Origin: Melampsora larici-populina 98AG31
Taxonomy: Eukaryota; Basidiomycota; Pucciniomycetes; Pucciniales; Melampsoraceae
Length of the DNA stretch: 64,000 bases
Reading direction: 5' to 3'
Assembly (NCBI RefSeq): GCF_000204055.1
Contig: NW_006768783.1
Span: 558,720 to 622,719 of the forward strand
The position numbers and the translations under genes are program-made. Below, one piece after another: positions 10,761 through 23,962 of the stretch (positions are counted from its first letter, which is position 1; each line of letters begins with the position of its first letter). The notes beneath the pieces are model-generated. The model saw only the letters and a program-made list of their open reading frames with translations. It had not been told where the DNA came from and ran no database searches.

Positions 10761-12640
10761 GTCAGGTAGCAATGCGGATAAAGGATTTGATAGTAAGGTA
10801 AGATGAAAGCTGCATTCAAGAGTATTTTTGAGGAATAATTGAAGTCAGTCGATGTTGCTAATTTTAGGTGTGTGTCCAATGCAAATTTGTGGATATTGGG
10901 GTTGCTTGTGAGTTGATTTATTGGTGTGCTGATCATGATGATGTGCATAGGTTTTAATTGAAACCTCTCTTCTAGGATAAATTGGTCAAATTCTTTGGCA
11001 AATATTGGTTGAAGTGTGAGGTTGGCTGTGTAGACAAGTATGTATGTATAATGAAATGAGGCTCATTTTGCATGGCACAAGTACCATAAGCAGGTCCTTT
11101 TTTACAGATTTGGCTGGCAGCGGTGATATCTGAGTGCCTTGGGCATGATGTACATTTTTTTTGATTTGTTCCCAAGGGCCTGTTTAAATTTTGCGGGAAA
11201 ACCTCGGAGATGGAGGGAGACAAAAGGAGACAAGGGGTTCTGATCAATAACGGCAGTATTCACCACTTTTATAGCCATTATTGATGGGAAAGGAGGATGT
11301 ACAGTGGTGGACTCATGACAAAGGACTGTGTTTTGGCCTTTGAGGGGAATCAAGTTTTGCGGGCAAAAATTGCCCTCTTTATGAAGCTTTTTTCACCATT
11401 TGTGAAAAAAAGTGACACAAAGAAGACAAATGTTTGCCTCACTGGGGCACATTGATTGATAAAAAAACAATGATTCTGAGGATTCCTCACTTGCAAGGTC
11501 TTATAAACCTTCACTAAAAGTCTGGAAACTTGGTCTGGCACAACTTCTCAAGAGAGCAAGTAACTTGGAACTTTGGTTTGATTACAAGCTAACTCCAAAC
11601 AAATCCCAGATTGGCTCTCTGAGGAGTGAGGAAATCTCCAAAGCCAGGCGGTGACAAGGAAATGGTAAGGTGATTGCAATATAAACCCATGACTATCATT
11701 TAAGTGGCGGGTGCCGCTGTTGTCAAACCAAACCCAACATGTTTATTTTAAAACAGCCAAAAGCATGAATTGGCAAAATGAGGTTTGCTTGACTTATAAT
11801 GCATGCATCTAAAAACAGATCATACTTATGGTCACTCAAGTCACAAGGGCCTAAACACAACTTAGGCGATTTGTGATTGCACAGCCATTTTTGAGTGCTA
11901 GATTGATATCCCTCAGCAAATTTGTCAGCAAGTAAAGTACCATCAAGCAACTTAGAAGGGTATTGATATTATTGGCTCCAAAAAATGAGTGGTGATTGAA
12001 TACATTGCAAACTGGTCCAAAAACTCCCCAGATCAAGGAAAACATATAAAAAATCTTTCCCAGGAACAGAACTACTGTCTGAACATTTACACAAGATTAC
12101 TTTTCTTTTATCTTTCAAAATATCTTGAAGTTGTTCACATCTAGAAAGAGAAAAAAACAAGTTCCAAATACACAGGGTTCTATTTTGTTCAAGGGATTTG
12201 CTGACTTTGCTTTTGATTTGACACATCCCAGTTGAAGTGGTAGGATATGACCATACTGATATGGTTGCTGGTCACATTTACAATATTCAATTCCTTCTTA
12301 TTTGAATAACACCTCAATGAATTTGAGCAACAAAAACCTCACTGAATGGCCAGCATTGGGTCCATCCTACAAAAGAAGAAAAAATCAGTGTTCATGTTTT
12401 TCAAGTGAATCCAATGTTGATAGAAGGGCCTCAAAATTTTTGATATGAGATGAGGGAAAACTAGACTAGAATTGACATAGCTCCACTTTCAAGATTGCAA
12501 CATGTTTAATGAAGCACAATGAACTGTGTCATCCTGAGACTCTAAGTCGTGGCAGATGACTGGTAGTTCAGAGCTGAATAGTACTTACAAAATGTATTCT
12601 ATCAAGTTTTAGACAATAATTATTGAAACTTGAGGGAGAT
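10761..12640. other. AT-rich DNA without a recognisable gene
   Basis: Short open frames on the minus strand (for example near 11102-11353 and 11723-11950) show no domain, no splice continuity and no codon bias that I would trust. I see nothing definable in this stretch. Confidence 0.5.
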
Positions 12641-14760
12641 TATTTTTCAATTCTTTGTAAGTATGTAAAAGGAACTATAGCCGTTACGTATAGTTGTCTT
12701 AGGTGCGGGATGATTACCGCTTCCAGTAGCTTATCAAAGTGCAATCACGACGGTAGCCTTCTAAGGTGAATACAAAGAGATTTGTGGTTATTCCTTAGGT
12801 GACGCTTTAGCGTTGGTTTGATGAATTTATCATCAAAAGGAAAACGAGAGACTATCTACAATATCAATTCAAATAGTAAGGAAACCATTGATTTATAAAG
12901 AGATAGTGACTCAGAGAAAAAAGGGTGTCTTTGATGTGAAAGAAGATGCAATAAAGGATTCTAAAAGATAAGAATTCTAAATAAGTCTTCTTTCAAATGG
13001 AAGATAAACAAAGAAGGATTTTGATGTAAAATACTAATTCAATGATGAGCTGCGGTAAAAGTGGTATGGTATATGTTAAGATTTTTCTACTTCTTTTTGG
13101 ATGCATGGAATCCTTGTTTATATATTTGAGTGAGATGTTTGTTCCGAGCTAGACTGTCAGGGTTTCCCTGGATGCTGTCATCAGGGGTTTCCTGGATGCT
13201 GTCATCAGGGTTCTTATCTGGTACGCTGAAACCAGTAACATATGCTCCCTATGTTGGATCACTGTCACTCCTTGACAATGGGGTCTTAGGTATTTTGAGC
13301 TATGTCAGGGTGGCTGATATAATTATTCAATACTGGTAAGGGTCTAGAACTTACTCAGTTAGTATCCTGACTGGCTATTCCGCTGGGTACGTGGAATAGT
13401 AAGGTACGTGTAGACCTAAGTATCAAATTAAAACCAAAGAATTAGTAAGGATCTACTAATAGCTCGATTGCATGGGCCTACTGTGGTAACAGAGGTAGGA
13501 TAGTCAATCCTTAGACCCGATCTTTTCTCTACAGCTGAATAGCTGAGAGTAGCCCGATATCTTACGATAAATGGGAATCTCGTCCAACTTTACGTTGCGA
13601 GAACTGAATGGATGACTAATCGGAATATCACTTACTAATGTTAAGCTGGCAAGCAAACTGGAAGGGGTTCTTGACGGGATCTTCAAGTCTAGAAGGATTT
13701 TAAGCTGGTTTTCAAACACAGGGTGGTAAACACGAACTACTACAACGAGATCAAGAAGGAACAAAATAAGCTTTCAGACTCTGAAGAATTCCACGAAAAG
13801 AATAGAGAAAAAGAATATAGGTACTTTTATTTCACAGTATCTAAAGTTTCAAGTAGGCAAGGTTTCTGCTTGTGAGAAGTGGAATAATTCGTAAAGAGTG
13901 GTTCAGCTTTTATAACTTATAATTTGATTATAAAAGGGATAGAAGGACTACTAAAGAGAATCACTGGACTTTTGCAAAAAAGATAACTGACTTGGTTACT
14001 TTGAATATTTGAGATGGGGTGGAATTTGATCTTTCTGTTTGGTAGGAATGTAGCATGGTTTTTATAGTCGTTCCTTCCTTGTTCCGGTCGGGCGGTGCTA
14101 TCAGCTAGGACGGAGTTTCTTGCTCCGAGTTTGTTATCTTACCAAAAGATCTTTTCATGGCTCACCATTGTTGTCATCGGAACTAGTACGTTTTTCTTAG
14201 TCTAAGAAGCATCTCTGTTCCTTCTAGCCTTCTTTACGTAAGGATTTATTAACTGATGTTTATATTTTTCACAGAACTATTACGTTCATTTAAGGAAGTC
14301 TTATCAGGTGACTTAGACGTTGTAGTATTTAAAGCTCAACAAGAGCTTTACAACACCTAAGAAGGGATAATCTACTACGTGTAATATAGTAGAAGTTGCC
14401 TAAAGACCGCCTTCTTCAAAGAAACCAGCACAAGGGCACTTGCTGACCACTTTGTGATAACAGAGAAAAAGATAAAGGCACCAGAGAAAATAAAGCAATA
14501 CTGTTGTGAAGTATTATTCCCAGATTTTAAGCGCAAAAATACACACACTATGTTATTACTAGCAATACTGTTGGTAAGTATTATTCCCAATTTGACTTAT
14601 AGTCTTTAACACACGTAAATAAATTTCTCCTTGCTTTGAAGGGGCGGATTTAAGTGATCTTAGTACAAATATAGTAGATAAATGATGATTTATAACACTA
14701 CAACAAAGTTATAAGATTCAGAAAGGGGAAAAACAATCTCAAAATCATTAAAGAGTACTT
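12640..14760. repeat. Possible retroelement remnant (LTR-like, unclear)
   Basis: This non-coding stretch differs in texture from its flanks: it has mixed composition with many short GTAC/CTAG-type words. It contains a tandem pair of about 23 bp (GGTTTCCTGGATGCTGTCAT at about 13158-13205). Length and feel suit a long solo LTR, but I find no paired LTR, no TG..CA ends with target duplication and no coding remnant. The call is weak. Confidence 0.2.
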
Positions 14761-17330
14761 ATATCCACATGTAACAACCTCTACAACAGTCAACAGCTTC
14801 AAAAACCAGTCAAATCCGCCTAAAGAACCCTAAAAACCATGTAATGACGCAATGTAAAGATCTTGTTACCAATGTATGATGTAGTTTTCACAGCCAAAAG
14901 TGACCAATGACGCAATGATTTAATGTACAGCACTTCTTGAGATGAATACAGGCGATTTTTTCCTTGTAAACTAGCTGCAAAACAATTTTTGAGATTACGA
15001 TTTTTTCAGAAGTGGTCCAATTTTGATCTACTATAGTGCATCTTGTAGCCCTCGTGATACTGATCATTTATGACACCCATATCACCTATTTCTGATGAGT
15101 GATGAGTAAGATATTGAGTTGTGAAGTTAAGGTTTTTGGTGTTACATGTTGACTTGTGACTGTAAATTCAAGATTCACACCAATTTCTTATTTGCCTTAT
15201 AACTTTTTACATACATCTCCGTTACTAATGATTTAAAGTTTTTAAATTATGTAATCCACTCTTCTGCGTTGAATGAGCTATCTACCAACTTAATCTGATG
15301 TTATTTGACATATGTAATTAGCTGAAAACCTTCATTTTCCACGAAATTCACCCATTTTCTTCACTTTTCACAGCTGCTACTCTCTTTTTCTTGCTCATGT
15401 AATATGACATCATCTTCTATAACCTTAAAAATCCAAGAAAATCCTCTTGGCAACCTTAATTTTCACTACTACCACCATTACATATGTAAACTACACGCAT
15501 AACCCTTGTTCACCAACTGCGAAAAAGTACCTTTCTGCTAATAACTTCTGTTTTCCCTTATCAACCTTGAAGATTAAAATTGTTACTGTATAATAAAGTG
15601 TTGTTCTTTCATATTCTAACCTTATAAAACCCATAACCTAATTATAAATAACCTAAAAACCATTTTCCAACTTTTACACCTAGATTTTCAAATTTTTCTT
15701 ATGTTTTCTTTTTCTGTCTTTTTGTAATAACTTTGTAAGTAAACTATGTTGATCTTAAGAATATTTTTGAAATGAGATGACATAATATTGAGCTAATAAG
15801 TATACATAAGCCTCTAAGAGCTTCAATTGATCTGAAAACCTGAATTTCGAATTTCCTGCTATACTGAAGTTTTCTAATAACTTGGTAAAGTAATGATGAT
15901 TAATTTTCTTGCTTGATATCATAAATAGATCACCACAACGTTTATCTTGGAAATACTATATTGCTCTACTTGGTCCTCTTGCATTACTCACGCTATGAGT
16001 GTTCTTCGTTGTTAACTGTTTCTAGTGTCCTTTACGTATATATCTTTTATTACGAGCTTCTCTTTCTTGGCTCTTTTCTCATGTTTGATTACATTGGTAT
16101 TCTTATGTAATAGGCTTCTTAGTTTTAATATATCTATTGATTAATTGATTGTCTTTGAGTTCTTTGTAAGGACTTTGATATTCTTTCTTATGTTTTTTAT
16201 TCAATCAATGGGACCTTTGATACTAGGTCTATAAGTTGTATGAATCTTTGAAACTAGATTCTAAAGTGTTTTTGTTTTATATATATATATATATTTATGT
16301 TTTTATTAATGAAAATGATATGCTATATTTGAAGTACTTCTGGTGCTTATCGTTAAGCGCTCGAGTGCTGACAAGCTATGTTTCCACTGATCAGTGGATG
16401 CTTGTGCATTAAATCTGTTGTTCTGACAATGGGAGTATTGAGAATACTTCTCATGGCTGACAAACTGCACAGCCTTGTTAGCGCTCTAATTAATGAATAT
16501 ATTGAAAAATGGAGTAGAGTATGGCACAATAATGATGTTTGAGTGAAGAGAGAAAAAGAACCAGCACCTAAACAACACAGGCTATGGAAAGAGAGAGAAT
16601 ATATATGAAATGTACAAGCATCGAATGTCTATAAGCATATTAGTAATTTGATCAGTAGTGAGTAGTGACTGGAAGTCTGCAGGAGTAATTGGAACTATTT
16701 GGTGGTAGTAGATATCATAGTGTGTGATATTTACGTACACCAACAATCTTTTCATTTTCTAAAGAATGTGAAGTAGGTTGATTAAGTCAATTGATTCTAC
16801 TGTGTAAAATTGAATTTACTCCTTGGATTAAAAATCTCAAAATCAAGATAAAAAACCAATGAGGTATCACGGTTTCTTTTATGATGCTTCCAATGGTTTA
16901 AGTTCATGGTCATTGTTGAGCTCACAGTGAGTTACAATTTGTAATTTTATCATTGCCAATGAATTTTCACCATTGTAAGGCACTTCATCCCTATTACTGA
17001 TACAAAAGAAGTCATTCAAGACCCTTTATTAAGATTGTTTTTGAGAGATTAAGAAAAGGTGAAGTTCACTCAGTAATACCGGCAACAGTCAAAAAGGGTA
17101 GAACACTTGAATAAAATAAGAAACAGAAGCAGAACAAAGAGTTTGAATAAGTCTGTCTGAAGATTGTCAACCCTGTATGTACAACAAAGAGGCAGACAGA
17201 GAGAAAGCAACTTAGAAGAGAAGAAATACAAACATTAAATGTAAATGAAATAAACCTAATCAATACAATTTTGAAAGAATGGCATACAATTTGATACTTC
17301 AAAAATTCTTTTGATTTATTTACAATAATT
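14761..17330. other. Gene-free AT-rich region with small palindromes and (TA)n
   Basis: It contains a (TA)n microsatellite near 16279-16296, the perfect palindromes GAAGTACTTC (16331-16340) and TCCACTGATCAGTGGA (16383-16398), and the dyad AGTATT-GAG-AATACT (16434-16448). No coding region is supported. Confidence 0.5.
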
Positions 17331-19300
17331 TAGATGTAGGTCTGGTCAGAGCAGAAAGAGTAGATAAACTACTTGAACCACAAGAATTAAGTTGATCTGG
17401 AGGTTTATGAGTTGTTATTGAACTTGAAGAAGGAGAAGGAGGATGAAATGGGGATGAAAAGGATTTGGGAGTGGATGTGGGTGCTGGAGTAGACGGATCA
17501 GCTTTAAGTAGTAAAAAGGAAACCTAGTGATCTGTAAATGTATCTCAATCTCCTACAATATCATCTCCCTCAGATCAAAGTGAAGTACATTGCAGATCTG
17601 ACAAAACCTTTGTAATTGATCCATTACAGATAGTACATGAACTCCTAAAGGTAGCTTTCTGTAGGCCCACTTGTTGCCATGGGTTGTTGTTCCAGGATAG
17701 AATGGTAGGCAACAATGAGAGAGTCTTGAATTGTTTTGTATCAGCTCTAGGCGTGGTGATGAATGAAAGGAGAACATTTGTAACAAGACGCCTGGTAGGA
17801 TTCAAACATCCTGAAAGGTTAGCTTCAGGATTCAGGTGTTTGCATAAGAAGGAAGAGACTTCTACCTACATAGCACCTGGCCTTAGGCAATTGACATACC
17901 TGGGTTTGGAACACTTCATTTACGAGACCAACATTCGATATTATCAAGATTCTTGAAGCATGCATAGGTTTGTCTCCGTTAGAATTTGGATGATTATCTA
18001 GCAACTACATAGAGCCTGATCGCCTTGCATCTGAACAACCTCATACAATGAATTGAGGTTCACACAGAGAGTTGGCTTTCAAGATGGAAAGGGTCGCAAA
18101 TAATTGAGCACACAACGTTGATCAATGACCTATGTCACAAAAGGGAATTCATGGAGGCTGGGTGTTTGAGAAAATCCATCTTTTCACATTCACTCACAAC
18201 TTATTTCTGTCTTTGTCGCTATGAGTTGCCCAGATACATGCAATCATGAGTTACACATATCTGCAAAAGTCACCAATAATGTTCACACTTTTTGGGGGTA
18301 GTCATTTCAGGGGATACCTCCCGGTTGGCTCATTTGGTATGTTCGGCTGAATTAAAGATCTCAACAAAAAGTATCTTTGCAGGTGATTCTGAACGGGTGA
18401 AGAAGAAGAGCATGAAATCTGCTGGAAAGTTTAAGCATACTCTCTCATCCTTATCTTAGCCCTCCTCAGCCTTTCCGAGCGAGCCTGTGATCATTTGGAT
18501 TCGGTCCTGATCTCGAAACTGCTGGTGACTTACTTGAGGGTGAGTGAGGTGAGTGACGTCTGAACGTCCGATCGGTAGCTGCATAATTGGCACCCCCTTA
18601 CATCTTATTTTCCGTCTGACTTGAGACTTCTCGCCGGAGAAAAGGCCTAAGATGTAAGATCAGAAAATTGAGAGGTCAGCGGAGCATGCGATGTAATTGA
18701 GAACGGCTGAGGGACTAACAAGTCACTGTTGATTCCTACTTGACAAGCTGGCCCGAAATGCCTCAAAATGCCGCTGAGGTATCCGAATGTTTTTGACAAT
18801 GACCAAACTTTGGCAAATTAGATAGGTAGCCAATGGGTGAAATACAATTTAATTACTTGTAAACTGATTGCATGTGGCATCACCAGAGCCAAATCTTTGA
18901 CTTTGGCTGATTAGCTGAGACACCAAAGCTGAAATTATCATGAATCCATGGACCAAGATTTCAAACGAAATCAGTTCGTGATAGGGGCGCTCAGTTAGCC
19001 CTGCACCTCTCATATTTCAGCCTCCACATATTGAAGAGAGTGATTTAGAAAGTTGATGAATTTGTTCATAAACCTTTTTCCTGCAGAGAGATATGCGCAG
19101 TGAACCCTAGACTGACTCGAGACTCGAGCAGCTTGAGCTCAATCGGCTGCCAGCGCGCACTAAATTTCTGATCTACATATCAAGCTCGGCGAGGCACAGT
19201 ATGAGTACACGCACTAGTAAGGACGCGAACAATAAATGTCGATGCGTACTGGTTTACGTCACGCTAAGGATAGGATTACTTTTCAAAGTCACTAGTTGGC
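17331..19300. other. No gene assigned; unverified ORFs and one inverted repeat
   Basis: Overlapping frames of 75-90 codons at about 17553-17956 on both strands have no recognisable domain. An 11-bp perfect inverted repeat, CTTACATCTTA (18597-18607) and its complement (18648-18658), encloses a 40-nt loop that could form a hairpin. Confidence 0.4.
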
Positions 19301-21887
19301 AATGTGCTCATATCCGAAATCATTTGATGTAAGCTCAATGTTATCATACTTTCTGATCTTGTAAGTGATTGACGTTCTAACAGATGACATAGCTCCGGCT
19401 TTTTACACCTTGGTTGATGACGGCAAACGAAAACCGGTTTTTTATACAGCTCTAGCGCAAGCTGGCTCACCGTCGAATTTCAATCATTCGGCGTCTTCAA
19501 GCCTTCGAACCCGAACGCCGGCTGAATTCGACCTCATGTCGGCTTTGGACATTTTGAGACTGCAGTATACAAATAAAGTGGGGTCCATGCTGTTCATGCG
19601 ATCGTCCAATTTTTACATAAACATGGGCACCAATCATTGCTTGGAGTGAGTTGGTTCCATTTTGAATTTGAGTGCACAAGTGGGCCACGGTTCTCTTCAC
19701 ATTCAATCTGCAATTTGACCCTTCACCCTCTTCTCCAGACGGAGTCGCCTCGAGTGGACGCTAACAACAATGACGAGTAATGATATAAGATTAGAGATCT
19801 AATTGACTGCACCTCGTAGCTCTCGAGTCGATTGATAATGGGATATGCATCCATTTCCCTTCTGTGCGTCAGTCATTCACATCGGTATCACTTTCATCAT
19901 CGTCACAAATACCAACAGGTTCTTCGAGCCCCGAACTTCCTTTTGGTGTTTGTTGACCACTCACTCGCGACTTACCAATAGTGGGTATTGGAAGAAAGAG
20001 AGAGATAGAATCGGATTGTCTTACGATGTTTCGATAAAGAAAATTGTGATGATGAAAGCAATTAAAGTAAGTAGTACCTTATAACCCCGACCTGGTTTCT
20101 CATTCCTGGGTTCAGGGCTATCGATTTCTAATCCTCCGATGTCTATAAGCGCTATCCTTCATTTCCTCAACTGTAAGTGCATTTCATCAAGCGTGCCTCA
20201 CTCAGCGGGTCGCTATGTTTGAGAGTCACAGTGTGGTTATCTGTCTCTTGCTATTTTTTGTTGATCGCCTGCAGATTGCCCTGTTTTTTTGCAGGCCCCC
20301 CCTTCTTGATCTTCATATGTCCTCAAATGACCCTTCTTTTGGTACCTCTTCTTCCTCCAGAGTACAGCCTCCACGTTTTTCCTTTGATACCGGATTACCT
20401 GCTCTTATATTTCCAAGACTCTTGATCTCTCCCTCTTTTATCACTCTTCATTTCGCGAATTCATCATTCAGTCGCCTACCTTACGAAAGACGGTCGCTTA
20501 CCGACCCGATCTCACGCAAACGGCAGAAGCAATCACTTACCATCACTCACCCCCATCAAACCACTTTATCTATCTTTGTGACATCTTCAACCTCCAGATC
20601 TCAGAGAAGAAAAAAAATCGTCTTTTCTCATCATCATCAGTGTCTCCATTAGCTCCCGGTAACCCGCCGACCCCACCCGTCTGGCTGTTATAACCATTAT
20701 ATATATCTTTTGTCGCGTTCCATAACGGCTTTCTGGTGAATCTTGGTCGACGTACATGTTATTCGAACTAAAACGCTTTGCCATTGAACTTTCTCGCTAA
20801 ATCAGTCAATCTGTTTTTGCCACTCGTCCTCCTATTCTTTCTACTACCACGGGCGACGAACATATAAGTGTTTTAGCGGCTGTTGGTGATCAACTACAGT
20901 AAGGAGCCCATTGTCATTTTATTTCCTTTTACTCTACGTAACGTTTTTTCTACCCAACCTCCTCTCTTTTTGCCTTTTTTTCTCTTCGGTGGTCTGTGTA
21001 TACACAATTATTGTGGTTGGGATCTTGCACGGATCAATTTTTTCTCCCTTTTTGACTAAATAAAATATTGAAGGCGACAGAGCAAATGCATATTGTATTC
21101 TAGAAGTCAAGAGGAGTGACTGACTTACTTCAAAACCATTGTGATCCCATCACCAGTTTACATTCTCTTCTACCCCTCTTTAAACATTTATTTCAATATC
21201 TCTTAATATCACTATCTTCCGTTTTCTTAACCTTCAAACTCCCAACTATTCATTGCGTTTCGCAGGCTGCTGGATAATATTGATTGGTACCAAGACAGGA
21301 GCCAAAAAAAACTTATATCCATCTTTTTACTTTACTCTGATAGTAATTTTCGGATATATTATCATTTTGATATTCCAGTCGGTGGATCAGACACAGAAAA
21401 ACGGATCAGCAATTGTAATCACAAGAGACGGCATACCTAACATCTTTCATTTTATCAGCCGGTTCTTCTCTGATAAGACATTTTCCGTTGAAACATTCAA
21501 CTTCAGTTTGTGAGTCACCTCTCGTCCGCCGAGCTTTTTCTTATGAAGTTGGATGCTTTGGCTTCAGACTTTCATCCTTACTTTTGAGTGACAATGAGGA
21601 CATTTCTGACAAATGATTGTAGTAATTTTTCAGCAGACGAGTTTGATTTCTCAAGAGCTTTACCTCCGATCGTAAGTTTGGTTTTGGTTACATTCACCCC
21701 TAGGACAATACAGCAGTCATGAATGCCATACCGACGGCTTGGACTTTGAGGATTCGGTTATTGACATCAATCTCCTTAATCAGTTGTTTGCGGCAGTCTT
21801 TATTGGATCCGTCCACGCTACATCCTACCAGTTGTAGTATTGCCATTAATTTGCAGAATATTAGTAACCAAACTACGTCCTAGCAAG
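19301..21887. promoter_or_regulatory. Upstream region and long probable 5' leader of the Myb-like gene
   Basis: The sequence is CT-rich with many T-runs from about 20200 onward, typical of fungal promoters and leaders. TTTGCAG at 21851-21856, 32 bp before the ATG at 21888, looks like a splice acceptor, which suggests a 5' UTR intron. Open frames such as 20215-20652 are Ser/Arg-rich low-complexity reads of this CT-rich DNA and are not called genes. A frame at 19365-19649 is unexplained. Confidence 0.4.
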
Positions 21888-23962
21888 ATGTCTGCCTTGA
21901 TTGAACTCAAACCTTCCCCTATACCACATTCGGGTCCTTCCATTCCTTCGACACAATGGACAAGGTCGCCAGATATGTGCATGACACCTACAAATCTGCC
22001 TGATCACCTCATCCGAATGGAAGATTCGGGATCCTTTACCCCTTCACCTGGCTCCTCGGGTTCCTCGGGTGTTGTCGGCGCTCCTTCGTATACTCTCGCC
22101 ATGCAAGGCCTAGATCGCACTTCTTCAGATGGATCAGAGAAAGCGTTCAATGGCCTTGGCTCTCGTCCCGCTTCCGGTGGGGTTTCTGAACAGGTAGAAG
22201 TTGCGGGTGACGAGGGCGAGTCAGAACAGATTATGTGTGACCGCGTGCAACAGACTCCCTCGCCTCTCGATGGGCTAGAACGAGCAAGTTTGCTACAGGC
22301 TTTCAATTTTGCTCAAGTTTCAAATGACAAACTCTCCGAACACCAGCCAACTTTTACAACGCCATCCCCTTCATCGATGGCACCTACTCGTACTTCAGCT
22401 AGGTCTCGATCCGGCCCAGGGCGCACGCAACATCCGCTGGATCCTATATCAGGTCCTCCCCCCGAAACGCTCCACAAGGCTAAGGGGCCGTGGCATAAGA
22501 CAGAAGATGCATCGCTCATGTATTGGGTCAGCCATCTTGGGACTGGAAAATGGGTCGAGATTGCCAGACGTGTCGGAAGTCGAACAGGGAAACAATGTAG
22601 AGAACGCTGGACCAATCAGCTCTCGCCTGATAGTAAGTCTTTCTTTCGTTGAAATATGGTCCCTTGCAGGACTGTGCTCATCATGAGGGGTGTGTGTTCT
22701 TCATAGTCGATCACTCGGCCTTCAGGCATGACGAGGATTTGGTGATAATTACCATGCAACAAACTCTACAAGCTAACAAGTGGTGCGAAGTGGCCAAGTA
22801 TCTTCCCGGTCGACCAGAAAACGCAATAAAGTTAGCAGAAGATATTTTTCTCAAATACACTATTGCAACTCATGTTGACGTCTTCTCCGGTGTGATCATA
22901 TTTGTCTTTACAAACAGAAATCGCTGGAACTCGCGTGATTTGCAGCGTAAGAGAACCGAGCTGCACCTGAGAATGGGCACCAATCAGACCAATCTCCCTC
23001 AAGGAGTCTTAGAAGGGAGCTCAAGCCTCAAACGGCTTCGCGAAGAGAATCATCGTGCATCTGATGAATACTCAGCATTCACTTCACCACGACACGAGGG
23101 CGAGCACCAAAATCACAGTCAACAAATCACTCACGCGTCCAAGAGAACAAGAGGAGCAAACGACCCGCAGCCGAGTTCAACTTCCACACCTATCATACAT
23201 TCTACTGAAGTATCTACAGGAGTTAATCAGCTACGGGCATCCGATCGATGGGCAAGTGACTGGGTTAGCGCTCATAGTTCGACTCCTCCAGCGACGATAC
23301 AACGCCCATATGAGTTTGCGAATGGCAGTCATTACTATACTACTCCCATGCAGTCGCCGAGCTATCTACTTGACTCCGTCTCAAATTCCAATGCAGTAAT
23401 GTCCAACGCAGCCTCCGATCCGCGAGCCACTCCAGCCTACCCCGCCTCTAATTATGATGATGTTTCGACTCCATCGACGTACGCCCACACTTTTTATCCT
23501 TCAAGTGAACAGGCCAACACCCAAACCTATTATTCTGCGTACCCTGCCACTTCTGAAGCTTACAGAGTCGGCTTCAACACAAGCACTTCCAACATATGCG
23601 GTTCTCGCCCTGCAGAATGTGGAACTTACCCTTCAACATTTAAGCTGGCTGATTCCTCCCAGCCCCTCTCCTCGAACGCTCGCTTTTTGACTCCATCATT
23701 AAATCAGCGCTCTCAGTATGTTCATAATCCCCCTACGCCTGGTATAGACCTCTCCTCAGTACTTCGACCGGCTTCACATACACTACAAATGAACACTTCA
23801 CCGGGATCGCATTCACTGTTGACATCCGACGTCTTTGGAAAGCTATCTGCAAGTTGTGCTGAAAATGGTGATCTGGTTGATCATCGCCCGAAATCATCTA
23901 AGCAGGAATTTTCAGAACATCACAATGTAGAACCTTCTTGGTCACATGTACATCGCGAATAA
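21888..23962 (+). CDS. R2R3 Myb-like DNA-binding transcription factor
   Basis: Three exons, 21888-22632, 22707-22830 and 22918-23962, join in frame to 637 residues. Introns are GTAAGT..CATAG and GTTAGC..AACAG; both fall inside the DNA-binding domain and splicing restores it. Repeat one spans about residues 197-246 (KGPWHKTEDASLMYWVSHLG through KQCRERWTNQLSP). Repeat two spans about 247-298 (DHSAFRHDEDLVI through NKWCEVAKYLPGRPENAIKN and RW). The spaced tryptophans are mostly present, and Phe replaces the first Trp of the second repeat, which is common. The rest is Ser/Pro/Thr-rich and disordered, as in activation regions. Similar two-repeat Myb proteins in fungi (FlbD type) regulate development. 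The ATG at 21888 (MSALIELK) is the first in frame after a probable leader intron. Confidence 0.85.

Noticed and set aside
17553..17956. Overlapping frames on both strands
   Set aside because: No domain, no splice-supported extension and no way to choose a strand.
20215..20652. 145-codon Ser/Arg-rich frame upstream of the Myb-like gene
   Set aside because: It comes from CT-rich leader DNA, overlaps another frame and has no domain.
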